From positions 14,417,167 to 14,481,166 of the forward strand of contig NC_058043.1 in NCBI RefSeq assembly GCF_020085105.1: a stretch of DNA of 64,000 bases, read 5' to 3'. Each line of letters begins with the position of its first letter. The first letter of the stretch is position 1. The stretch is from Siniperca chuatsi. Taxonomy: Eukaryota > Chordata > Actinopteri > Centrarchiformes > Sinipercidae. Below the pieces are notes generated by a model. The model was given only the letters and a program-made list of their open reading frames with translations. It made no database searches and was not told the DNA's origin. Below, one piece after another: positions 14,801-25,227 of this stretch. A program made the translations under genes and the position numbers.

Positions 14801-17800
14801 AACAATCAATTCCCTGACAAATACAGAAGATATAACCAGTTCACCCTCTACATTCCCTCCATTAACGACTCATTTCACTCAAACATCTCATGAACAACAA
14901 ACTGAAACAACACCAAAAAGTACCAGCACAAGTCAGCTTCCATTAACTAGCCAGGAAACATCTACAACAATGATGTCCTCACCCACAGAGCAACAATCTA
15001 CATCTGCTACAATGGTGACACCCACAGGAACAACCGACTTACCGGCCTCAACCTCAGCGCTCACCACAAATGGAGTAACAATAACTACCAACACTGATCA
15101 TTCCACAACAACAATCAATTCCCTCACAAATACGGAAGATACAACCAGTTCACCCTCAACATTCCCTCCATTAACGACTCATTTCACTCAAACATCTCAT
15201 GAACAACAAACTGAAACAACACCAAAAAGTACCAGCACAAGTCAGCTTCCATTAACTAGCCAGGAAACATCTACAACAATGATGTCCTCACCCACAGAGC
15301 AACAATCTACATCTGCTACAATGGTGACACCCACAGAAACAACAGAAATAACAGCCTCAACCTCTACACTCACCACAAATGGAGTAACAATAACTACCAG
15401 CACTGATCATTCCACGACAACAATCAATTCCCTGACAAATACGGAAGATACAACCAGTTCACCCTCAACATTCCCTCCATTAACAACTCATTTCACTCAA
15501 ACATCTCATGAACAACAAACTGAAACAACACCAAAAAGTACCAGCACAAGTCAGCTTCCATTAACTAGCCAGGAAACATCTACAACAATGATGTCCTCAC
15601 CCACAGAGCAACAATCTACATCTGCTACAATGGTGACACCCACAGGAACAACCGACTTACTGGCCTCAACCTCAGCGCTCACCACAAATGGAGTAACAAT
15701 AACTACCAGCACTGATCATTCCACAACAACAATCAATTTCTGACAAATACAGAAGATATAACCAATTCACCCTCTACATTCTCTCCATTAACAACTCATT
15801 TCACTCAAACATCTCATGAACAACTAACTGAAACAACACCAAAAGGTACCAGCACAAGTCAGCTTCCATTAACTAGCCAGGAAACATCTACAACAATGAT
15901 GTCCTCACCCACAGAGCAACAATCTACATCTGCTACAATGGTGACACCCACAGGAACAACCGACTTACCAGCCTCAACCTCAGCGCTCACCACAAATGGA
16001 GTAACAATAACTACCAACACTGATCATTCCACGACAACAATCAATTCCCTGACAAATACAGAAGATATAACCAATTCACCCTCTACATTCTCTCCATTAA
16101 CAACTCATTTCACTCAAACATCTCATGAACAACAAACTGAAACAACACCAAAAAGTACCAGCACAAGTCAGCTTCCATTAACTAGCCAGGAAACATCTAC
16201 AACAATGATGTCCTCACCCACAGAGCAACAATCTACATCTGCTACAATGGTGACACCCACAGAAACAACAGAAATAACTGCCTCAACCTCAGCGCTCACC
16301 ACAAATGGAGTAACAATAACTACCAACACTGATCATTCCACAACAACAATCAATTCCCTCACAAATACGGAAGATACAACCAGTTCACCCTCAACATTCC
16401 CTCCATTAACGACTCATTTCACTCAAACATCTCATGAACAACAAACTGAAACAACACCAAAAAGTACCAGCACAAGTCAGCTTCCATTAACTAGCCAGGA
16501 AACATCTACAACAATGATTTCCTCACCCACAGAGCAACAATCTACATCTGCTACAATGGTGACACCCACAGAAACAACAGAAATAACAGCCTCAACCTCT
16601 ACACTCACCACAAATGGAGTAACAATAACTACCAGCACTGATCATTCCACGACAACAATCAATTCCCTGACAAATACAGAAGATATAACCAATTCACCCT
16701 CTACATTCTCTCCATTAACAACTCATTTCACTCAAACATCTCATGAACAACAAACTGAAACAACACCAAAAAGTACCAGCACTAGTCAGCTTCCATTAAC
16801 TAGCCAGGAAACATCTACAACAATGATGTCCTCACCCACAGAGCAACAATCTACATCTGCTACAATGGTGACACCCACAGGAACAACCGACTTACCGGCC
16901 TCAACCTCAGCGCTCACCACAAATGGAGTAACAATAAATACCAACACTGATCATTCCACAACAACAATCAATTCCCTGACAAATACGGAAGATACAACCA
17001 GTTCACCCTCAACATTCCCTCCATTAACGACTCATTTCACTCAAACATCTCATGAACAACAAACTGAAACAACACCAAAAAGTACCAGCACAAGTCAGCT
17101 TCCATTAACTAGCCAGGAAACATCTACAACAATGATTTCCTCACCCACAGAGCAACAATCTACATCTGCTACAATGGTGACACCCACAGAAACAACAGAA
17201 ATAACAGCCTCAACCTCTATGCTCACCACAAATGGAGTAACAATAAATACCAGCACTGATCATTCCACAACAACAATCAATTCCCTGACAAATACGGAAG
17301 ATACAACCAGTTCACCCTCTACATTCTCTCCAATAACAACTCATTCCACTCAAACATGTCATGAACAACAAACTGAAACAACATCAAAAAGTACCAGCAC
17401 TAGTCAGCTTCCATTAACTAGCCAGGAAACATCTACAACAATGATGTCCTCACCCACAGAGCAACAATCTACATCTGCTACAATGGTGACACCCACAGGA
17501 ACAACCGACTTACCGGCCTCAACCTCAGCGCTCACCACAAATGGAGTAACAATAAATACCAGCACTGATCATTCCACAACAACAATCAATTCCCTGACAA
17601 ATACGGAAGATACAACCAGTTCACCCTCAACATTCCCTCCATTAACGACTCATTTCACTCAAACATCTCATGAACAACAAACTGAAACAACATCAAAAAG
17701 TACCAGCACAAGTCAGCTTCCATTAACTAGCCAGGAAACATCTACAACAATTATCTCCTCACCCACAGAGCAACAATCTACATCTGCTACAATGGTGACA

Positions 17801-20800
17801 CCCACAGGAACAACCGACTTACCGGCCTCAACCTCAGCGCTCACCACAAATGGAGTAACAATACCTACCAACACTGATCATTCCACAACAATTAATACCC
17901 TCACAAATACCGAATTTACAACCAGTCCTCCCACAACTTCAAAACACACAGCACAGACTGTGACATCAACTTTCAGCTCCACAATCACAACTAATTTTGT
18001 GACACCAACTTTTACACCTACCTCTACTGTCAATCCAAACTCAAATACTACTGCTACAATTCATACACCTTCTACAGTGTCCTCCAACATAACACCTTTG
18101 ACGCAGCCTACTGCTGCACCCACAAGTGAATCAACATCAAAGGAAATATCAAGTAGCAGTCCACAAACATCTTCCCTAACTACACCAACTTCAAAGGTTT
18201 TGACGTCAGCAGAAATCATCAGCACAAACACACTTACTACAGTTAGTCATTCAACATCTACTATTACCCTCCTTTCAAATGCCACCGTCACTTTGACAAC
18301 ATCATCTACAACTCCTCAGTGTAGAGATAAGGACTGTCCTGGGTGTACTGGTACCTGTATATTCAACACGACACTTGGAGGATGCAACTGCCTTTGTCAA
18401 GATTTCGTCTTTGGAAATGTTTGCACTCTTGGACAGAATGACACCTCTGCTCATATTGGTGAGGTTTTTCATCCCCAAATTTATTTCTTCAAAATATTCT
18501 ATTAGCTTAAAATAATTTTTGAATGCAGAGATAAGTTATAGGCTTTTAGCATAATGTGCATTTGGGATTTGTATGCTTTTGGCACTGATATTTGTGTTGA
18601 ATGTAAAATGTTATCGCAATGTCAATATAAGGGTATCATCATTTTTTGCAGATACCGAAGAAATACCAACTCGAAAGGCTAATTTTACTTTGGCATTAAA
18701 CGTCACTTTTCAGGATGCTTATAACAATTTAAGCTCACCTCAATCAGTGGAATTCATCAAGACATTAGAACGGGAGGTAGATTTTTAGTTTTTTTTTCAT
18801 TGTTGCATGACTTCATGATTATTACACAATGATCCAATTTCAGAGTATTTACTCATGTATTATAACTTATTAGTGAGTAATTAATTTCCAGGCAACAATT
18901 ACAATACTTAATACAACATACAGATTTTTTATATCATTTGTGCTTTGCACTCTGTTTTTGATAATATTCAAAAATGTGGATTTATTGCCATAACCATGCT
19001 ATAATAACATCTGTCCTGTGTTCCAGCTCGAAGTCCTATGCAACGAAGCAGATCCACAAAGCTTTAAGAAAGTACAAGTCATCAAATTGTCGTAGGTTTT
19101 TATTCAGCTTCACTGATTATTTAAATTACGTTTTAATCAAGTACAATCTGTTTTCTTTTGGTAATATCTTTCTATTTTTCTACTGTAGACCAGGAAGTGT
19201 TGTAGCAGAGAGCGCGGCAGAGTACGTCTATGCAAACAATGAAACTCAAATCCAGTTTGTCAACACTCAGCTTGATGGGGTGTTGACTGGTATCTTGAAT
19301 GACAAAAGTAACCTCAATAAGATTTCTCAGGCCTTTCATAATGCAAGTGTGCAGTTAAATGGACTCACCTTCCAGCCACCTGAGATTAAAAGTAGGTGTA
19401 CTATATGTCAGTTCTAATCATGCTTATTTGACTTATTGCTGCTTTGCACATTCAGTGTTTCTTCATTTAATATTTGTCAAAATCTCCATATTTGTATTAT
19501 GGTACAAAATTATAAATGCATCACTTTTTTTATCAATCAGATATCACAGACCTGAAGCCTTTTGTTAACTGCACTCAGTTTGCTAATTACACTGCTGAGA
19601 TTAGTAATGGTCAATGGCAGTGTGTTGGACCGTGCAAAACAAACCCTGATTACTGTCATCAACATGGAGAATGTGACAATAACATTTACAAAGGGCCTGT
19701 CTGTAGGTAAGCCAAAACATCTGTTTTTATTTTAATTGCAAGGAGCTTAGATACAGTGGTGTGAAAAAAGTGTTTGCCCCCTGCCTGATTACTTAATTTT
19801 TTGCATGTTTGTCACACTTAAATGTTTCAGATCATCAAACATATTTAAATATTAGTAAAAGATAACACAAGTAAACACAAAATGCAGTTTTCAAATGAAG
19901 GTTGTTTATTATTAAGGAAAAAAATCCAAACCTACATGGCCCTGTTGTTGCTACATGCCACCCTTAGCAGCAACAACTGCAATCAAGTGTTTGCGATAAC
20001 TTGCAATGCGTCTTTTACAGCACTGTGGAGGAATTTTGGCCCACTCATCTTTGCAGAATTGTTGTAATTCAGCCACATTGGAGGGTTTTCGAGCATGAAA
20101 TGCCTTTTTAAGGTCATCCCATAGCATCTCAATAGGATTCAGGTCAGGACTTCACTAGGCCACTCCAAAGTCTTCATTTTGTTCTTCTTCAGCCATTCAG
20201 AGGTGGACTTACTGGTGTGTTTTGGATCATTGTCCTGCTGCAGAACCCAAGTTTGCTTCAGCTTGAGGTCACGATTAGATGGCCGGACATTCTCCTTCAG
20301 GAGTTTTTGGTAGACAGCAGAAGTCATGGTTCCATTTATCACAGCAAGTCTTCCAGGTCCTGAAGCAGCAAAACAGCCCCAGACCATCACACTACGACCA
20401 CCATATTTTAATGTTCTTTTTCTGAAATGCGGTGTTACTTTCACGCCAGATGTAATGGGACACACACCTGATTTAAGTGATTTCTTGACTGAGAACATGT
20501 GTGGCAATAATCAGGCCTGGGTGTGGCTAGAGAAATTGAACTCAGGTGTGAATAACCACAGTTATGTTTTAACAGGTGGGGCAATCACTTTTTCACACAG
20601 GGTCATGTGGGTTTGGATTTTGTTTTCCCTTAATAATAACAACCTTCATTTAAAAACTGCATTTTGTGTTTACTTGTGTTATCTTTGACTAATATTTAAA
20701 TTTGTTTGATGATCTGAAACATTTAAGTGTGACAAACATGCAAAAAAATAAGCAATCAGGAAGGGGGCAAACACTTTTTCATACCACTGTATGTCTAATA

Positions 20801-21571
20801 TGTTTGTTCATATTATTCATATTATTAACATAATTCACTCTTGTGGCCCTTCAACCCAGATGCTTCGAGTCTAGCCTGGAGCAGTTTTATGGCCCACAGT
20901 GTGACCTCTTCCGTCGGGGTCCAGGTTTCTATGGAGCACTGTTTGGATCATTGGCAGCAGCACTCATGCTCTTGATCGTCATTGTCATTGCTGTCACTGT
21001 CAAAAAGAAACATATGGGTGTTTGGTGGGTTATGATGCCTTAAATGCACATGTTTATTTCTTGTTGCCTGTAATCATAAAGTTAAAAACATTGCCATGTA
21101 AAACTAATGAAACTGTCTCAATTTTAGGAAAAGAAACAGCTCTTTTACCAGAAGACTGTCTGCTTTTGAGGAAGATTTCTTTGACTTCTCTGATGCAGGT
21201 CTGTCCTGGTCTGTTTTGTTAGTAATCACTGATCTATTTTAAAAATTCAGTAAACAATTTCTCAGCAAGGACTCTTACATTTGCTGTTTCAACATTATCA
21301 TATTCTTTTCCCCAGGACATCACAACTTTGGAATTGCAGGCAATTACAAATCAGAGGGTTTTAGTCCAAGTCTACAAAATGTTGACACTCAATTGCAAGT
21401 ATTCTTGTTTACTATTCTGGTATTACATACAGTTACAAACATACAATACCTATGAAAGTCTTCTGGAGTACAAGGACAGATAAATGTAAGATCATAGTTC
21501 AAATGTTGATCCTTCTTTTGTATTTCCAGGTCACAACAAAACATCCAGATGTTTTGAACATCAACCCCTAG
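2732..21571 (+). CDS. Giant transmembrane mucin (Ser/Thr array, EGF-SEA-EGF-TM), ten coding exons
   Basis: A large membrane-tethered mucin, expected to form a densely O-glycosylated barrier on epithelial surfaces. Coding exons inferred from splice consensus and matching phase: 2732-2852, 3853-18458, 18652-18776, 19027-19091, 19189-19391, 19541-19706, 20860-21024, 21128-21198, 21316-21398, 21530-21571 (stop TAG 21569-21571). Protein order: hydrophobic signal segment, about 135 unique residues, about 44 repeats of 103 residues, a further Ser/Thr-rich stretch, EGF-like, SEA with a GSVV cleavage-type motif, a second EGF-like, one transmembrane helix, and a cytoplasmic tail of about 70 residues, roughly 5,200 residues in all. 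The EGF-SEA-EGF-TM order matches the MUC3/12/13/17 group; orthology to any one member cannot be decided here. The exon-2 frame is interrupted seven times by small indels (separate entry), probably consensus errors, but real decay is not excluded. The gene converges on errfi1. Confidence 0.85.
2853..3852 (+). other. Mucin intron 1
   Basis: An AT-rich 1.0-kb intron bounded by GTAAGT and a CAG acceptor. It contains only a chance open frame (84 codons, low complexity, hydrophobic). No repeat element was recognised. Confidence 0.65.
3853..18458 (+). CDS. Mucin exon 2: giant single exon with unique N-terminus, repeat array and first EGF-like domain
   Basis: This 14.6-kb exon starts after the CAG acceptor ending at 3852 and ends at a GTGAGG donor at 18459 in phase 1. 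Positions 3855-4257 encode a unique region with several N-glycosylation sequons and a gradual rise in Ser/Thr. The tandem array fills about 4258-17920. Positions 17921-18319 encode a non-repeated Ser/Thr/Pro-rich linker. Positions 18320-18424 hold eight cysteines in an EGF-like arrangement (CRDKDCPGCTGTC then GGCNCLC and NVC) with sequons NTT and NDT. Seven indels between 10.4 and 15.8 kb shift the frame by a net -4, so the exon begins in one frame and ends in another. Large single mucin exons are normal for this family. Confidence 0.85.
4258..17920 (+). repeat. 309-bp tandem array, about 44 copies (103-residue Ser/Thr mucin repeat)
   Basis: The period is 309 bp: the conserved GTCCTCACCC element is at 4781 and 5090, and the ATGGAG element at 4258 and 17850 lies 13,592 bp apart, which is 44 periods minus the net 4-nt indel loss. 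By my count one typical unit has 35 Thr and 17 Ser in 103 residues (about half), no Cys and no N-glycosylation sequon, so it is built for O-glycans. Most units are nearly identical in DNA, with a few diagnostic variants (GTTDLPASTSAL or ETTEITASTS; DTTSSPSTFPP or DITNSPSTFSP; NTDH or STDH). The first units and the last are the most diverged. Copy number in an assembly of such sequence is uncertain. Confidence 0.95.
10405..15745 (+). other. Seven frame-breaking indels clustered in the mucin array
   Basis: Compared with neighbouring units, single bases are missing near 10411, 10718, 10797, 14197, 14732 and 15739, and two bases are added near 13889. The sum is -4. After the first three (-3) the original frame returns, and after the last the frame matches the downstream EGF/SEA exons. 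All seven fall at two homologous positions of the 309-bp unit: the TTACCGGCC/ATAACAGCC site and the AATTCCCTG/AATTCCCTC site, both of which differ between unit subtypes. This pattern suits consensus errors between near-identical repeats better than random pseudogene decay. Confidence 0.85.
18652..19391 (+). CDS. Mucin exons 3-5: SEA domain
   Basis: Three exons (18652-18776, 19027-19091, 19189-19391) joined in phases 1, 0 and 2. They encode FTLALNVTFQDAYNNLSSPQ, then LEVLCNEADPQSFKKVQ, then a segment with SPGSVVAESAAEY, and end near LNGLTFQPPEIK. This is the pattern of a SEA domain: an opening beta strand, helices, and a G-SVV turn where MUC1-type SEA domains undergo autoproteolysis. The serine before PGSVV is encoded across the exon 4/5 junction, so correct splicing is needed to build the cleavage loop. 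Five sequons (NFT, NVT, NLS, NET, NAS) are present. The exon 4 donor (GTAGGT at 19092) was chosen because it keeps this motif in frame. Confidence 0.8.
19541..19706 (+). CDS. Mucin exon 6: post-SEA linker and first part of second EGF-like domain
   Basis: The exon follows a TCAATCAG acceptor and ends at GTAAGC (19707) in phase 2. It encodes NITDLKPFVNCTQFANYT, then WQCVGPCKTNPDYCHQHGEC and ends in GPVCR. The HGEC element and cysteine spacing are typical of EGF-like domains next to SEA in membrane mucins. The domain is completed by exon 7, on the far side of a transposon-bearing intron. Confidence 0.8.
19754..20789 (-). mobile_element. Defective Tc1-like transposon in the mucin intron, 1036 bp, antisense
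   Basis: The element is bounded by TA on both sides (19752-19753 and 20790-20791), the Tc1/mariner target. Its terminal inverted repeats are about 190 bp (19754-19945 and 20598-20789), starting CAGTGGTGTGAAAAAAGTG at the left and ending in the complement of CAGTGGTATGAAAAAGTG. Inside, on the minus strand, is the C-terminal part of a Tc1 transposase. Its frame at 20139-20507 holds VMVWGCFAASGPGRL and VLQQDNDPKHTSK (the second catalytic Asp region), then shifts frame at WPSEVLT. The remaining C-terminal codons, with SPDLNPIE and ending AAKGGM, continue in another frame down to about 19960. The N-terminal DNA-binding half is absent, so the copy cannot move by itself. Confidence 0.9.
20860..21024 (+). 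CDS. Mucin exon 7: end of EGF-like domain and transmembrane helix
   Basis: The exon starts after the ACCCAG acceptor at 20859 and ends at GTGGGT (21025) in phase 2. It encodes CFESSLEQFYGPQCDLFRR, closing the second EGF-like domain, then a hydrophobic span of about 25 residues (FYGALFGSLAAALMLL followed by IVIVIAVTV) and the basic stop-transfer KKKHMGVW. The nearer GT at 21018 would put a stop in the next exon, so 21025 is preferred. Confidence 0.8.
21128..21571 (+). CDS. Mucin exons 8-10: cytoplasmic tail and stop
   Basis: Exons 21128-21198, 21316-21398 and 21530-21571 join in frame (phases 2, 1, 0). They encode KRNSSFTRRLSAFEEDFFDF, then GHHNFGIAGNYKSEGFSPSL, then VTTKHPDVLNINP and TAG. 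RRLS fits the basophilic kinase consensus R-R-x-S, the following stretch is acidic and aromatic, and one Tyr is present. Short tails with FG-rich and F-x-P-x-L elements are familiar in membrane mucins, but I do not recognise a specific ortholog. The last exon is short and less certain than the others. Confidence 0.65.
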
Positions 21572-22260
21572 ATGAAGGCTACAGACTGGAAAATGTTTCC
21601 GGCTTTGTATTGCACATGAAATAATATACTAGTAATTTGTTGTTATAATATTTATGATTTTATTTATATTAATTGTAATTCACTATAGCATATGTGCCCT
21701 CATATAAAAATGAACACCACACTACAGCCATTTGTTATTGCCATAATTTTTTGTTTTAAATTTTGACCTCATTTAAGGACTACACTATGCTACATTAAGA
21801 TGTTTTTATATTTTATTTTATTTATTGTCAATGAGAAATGCTCCCCTGCAGTATTGAGAAACCAAACAAACATTTTATTCTGTCCCTTCCTGAAACTCTT
21901 GCCTAGGGGTTATTTCAGCACTACTGTCTTCATCATACAGGAACATGCTGTAACCTCATTAAGTAAATTTTTGACCTGGTGGCTTTTGCTGCAAGCACTG
22001 TACATCTACATTTACTAAGAGTGCACAAAATAATTTAAAAAATATAGAAGATTCATTTAGATGCAATAGGAACCAGGAGTAGACCTACAGTAAGAATTAA
22101 ATGAGATTTAAATATTTATAAGATGGCTTAGATGAGTGTAGTTTTTATCAGTGTTGACATGGGTTTGGAGCAAGTTGATTTTGAAATGTCGTGCTGTTTT
22201 TGGTATCATTCAACAAAATGCACTTGCCATAGCAATAAAAGTGATAATTGATCTATAACA
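21572..22260 (+). other. Probable 3' untranslated region of the mucin gene
   Basis: AT-rich sequence follows the stop without further coding signal. The best polyadenylation hexamer is AATAAA at about 22233-22238, giving a 3' UTR near 0.67 kb. Assignment rests only on position. Confidence 0.4.
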
Positions 22261-25220
22261 CAAAATCACAGTAACATACAATAATCTATAGCATTCATTC
22301 AAATGCATGGGGTGGAAACAATTACAAACATCTGTCCAATTTTAAGTAATCCAACACATAGGCCATGCAATATGCTACTTTGACTGTGGTGTTGTTTTTT
22401 TAAAGTCAGCATCGAGGGTTTCTGTATTTGTTTCCATTAATGTAAATCAGGTTGGTTATTCCCCATAAGCCAAGGTAATGGTTGCTTGTCAGCAATCAGT
22501 CAGTACAATATCCTGTCACTAGATGGCATACCTTCACTCATTTTAAAGATGTTTTGCCTTTGCAATATGTGAAGAGAGAGGCACAGAGAAAATGCTTCAG
22601 TGTTTACTCACCCTCAGCAGTGATCATCTCTGTCCTGTTGTAGAACTAGACTGTGTACTGTCAACATCAGGTAACAATAGCTTGATTAGTACTGTTACAG
22701 TCCAATGTTATGGCCAATCTTTTTTTTTACTGTGCCATTGCCTTCAAAATTCCTGCTGCTGGTCCACAACAACAATACACAGTTCATTGATGTCTTTTCA
22801 TCTGAACAACTGATGGCTATTTGTGTCCATCTAGTGACTGACTCAGAAGACACACTTGTGACCAATTTCTTTACCTTCACTTGATGTAGGTAAAATTTTA
22901 CCAGCAGCACTTCGGTTTAAGTTAAATATTTACAACTCTGTCCACCCCTCACAGCAAAAGTTACACCAAAACAGAAAGTTGCAATGCATACAATGGAATT
23001 AATTATGTCTTATATTTAATTATGTTAATTATTGTTTATTTGGAAAGTGGGATGAGAATAAGAATACATCCCACATAGAACATACACACTCTACTTATCT
23101 TGCCTCTTGAAAATATGGAAGATTGCAGATGTGCATGTTCTTGCTATAACCAAAGGTATACTCATATATAACAGATAGGAACGAGCATAACTTTCAGGAA
23201 TTATTCCCAGAATAGCAACTTTGGATTCACTGTTAAGAATATTTTACTACACGATTTATGACAAGATAAATATCATTCTCTACATTCTGTCATTATATGT
23301 CATCTTTCCCACAATTTAATTCTTATTATTTGTTAGGTATTATCATGTGACACTGCCACAATAGCCTGATATAATTTTACTGTTAACTACCCTTTTCATT
23401 CACAGTGAAGCACCATACATTGACTAAAATTATATTTTATGAGAAAATAGTTTTTTAAAATAGCATATAGTTCAATTTAGAATAAAACTGCAGATATTTT
23501 ATAGATAGATTAGAAATGAGATTTGGTGTGAATTGCCTCAAACCTGGAAGATTATGTTGTTGAGTATTTTAGAACAAAATATGTAGAAATCTAACCTCAT
23601 GTGCAGAGGAAGCTGTACTGTTAAACCAATTAGTGACTGTAAATTTGCCTCCATAGGCCTGTTTTACAGTGCATTACTACTGAAGACAAAAGCTGTATTT
23701 AACCAATTCATATCTTACGTTTTTGTTGTGTGTATAAAAGTATAACAGTAACTGCTTGATACTCAATTTATATTTCTGGACTTTAGAGTTAGATCCATTA
23801 GTGTAATAATCATTTAACATTTGCTGTACCTCTTGTTCACACTGAACACTGAAACAGTAGGTTTAAATACTATGCTGCATACAAATGGAAAGAGATTAAA
23901 AAAAATAGGAAGTTACATTCTCTTATTTCACTTGAACATTTTAAAAGGTTGTACTTGTGTATTTGCAATCATACTTGTAAATGCTTTTCTTAATTGTGAA
24001 AATGCATAATGTGTATCTCTGAATTATCTGTGTGTCTGACTATGCTTAAACTATATGTGTTTATTTTTTGTACACAGGTCTCTCTTGAAAAGGAGATCCC
24101 GATCTCAATTAGACTACCTGTTTAAATAAAGGATTATTAATAATAATATCTGCATAAACTGTAAAAGATGTTTTATTACTATTCAGCATACCTATTTGTT
24201 CTTCCTAACTTTATAGCAGGATTTGATGTAATTTGCTTGATCAGTTTCTTTGCTTGCTCCTTCCTTAAAATAAAGCTCAGTCAGGTAACAAAAAAGGGTT
24301 ATGTGTAATTGTGGCAAAGAAACAGCCACAGAAACAGGGGCACAAAGTGACTGAATTTCACAGAGAATCATAATGATCCCTTGTGCCTTATTGGCCAAGT
24401 TTGATTAAAAAAAAGTTTCATAAGTCAAGTCAAAAGTCATGGAAATGGTGAAAGTGGAGTCTAAGCAAGTCATTTGTCTGAGTTCTGGCTTAGCCATTTA
24501 ATGCCACATCAGAGCAATAATGTGTTTTAGCTTTTTATTTATTCAGAAGCTAATCTCAAACAACACGCCTTGTAATTCATCTGACACTTGATGACACTTT
24601 CTTGCCCCCAACAGACATTTAAAATGAGCAGTCTGTCTTTAGTTGCTATAGTCACCACATGTGCTGTCACCTAGCAGCTCACCTAAAAGTGAACCAGGTG
24701 AAAGGGTTTGCAGGTGGCCTAGATAGTTCAGACTGCCGCCTTTTGTTCCATTAAGAGGATAATGCAAAATCAATTGCTATCAGCACAGCAAATCTATAGA
24801 AATGGTCACTGCCTTGCTGAGAGGTCATGGTGGATATTCTAACTGCGGTTGAATTGCAGCTTATTTAATAATTATTTGACCTCTAATGCTCTGTGTGGCT
24901 CATTGTGGTTTCGGCTCTATGCCTAACCACATGGACTCAAGTCAAGAGTAAAACACTTGCAACATTGTTTAGTGCTTGAAAACCTGTGGGCACAAAGCTG
25001 GCTGCCACAGAGCATCTAAGCAGTCATAACCAGGAAGAGGAAGGCAATATACTGTACACCTTTCAGTCGGCCATTGTAAGTCACTCTTCTTTCTCTGGAT
25101 AGAGGCCAGTCACAATAAGGCACAGCATAAGGGTGTGTGGGTGATAAAACAGGCCAAACAGCTGAGTTGAGAGTTTAGGCTTGATAGATTGAAGAAACAG
25201 AATGAAGCAGGCTCATAAAT
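22261..25220. other. Intergenic region between convergent mucin and errfi1 genes
   Basis: No coding region is supported; the open frames are 62-73 codons without features. Two CTCF-like motifs in convergent orientation lie at 22515-22527 and 22827-22838. A LINE-like 3' tail lies at 24077-24141. The rest is AT-rich unique sequence. Confidence 0.55.
24077..24141 (+). repeat. Retroelement 3' tail remnant (LINE-like)
   Basis: The motif TCTCTTGAAAAGGAGAT, then CTCAATTAGACTACCTG and TTTAAATAAAGG, resembles the common 3' end of fish L2-like retroelements and their SINEs, followed by an AT-rich simple tail. The body is missing. Class assignment is from memory of the consensus pattern only. Confidence 0.45.
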
Positions 25221-25227
25221 AAGTAAT

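Noticed and set aside
10953-15743. Separate mucin-like genes in the array (frames starting at 10953, 14353 and 14970)
   Set aside because: They are pieces of one exon separated by 1-2-nt indels; there is no start context, splice site or new leader between them.
4258-17920. The 309-bp array as satellite DNA or a CRISPR-like array
   Set aside because: Repeats are contiguous, in frame, Ser/Thr-coding and lie in a spliced mucin gene; there are no spacers.
20326-20688. 120-codon plus-strand open frame inside the transposon
   Set aside because: It is the antisense shadow of the transposase remnant on the minus strand.
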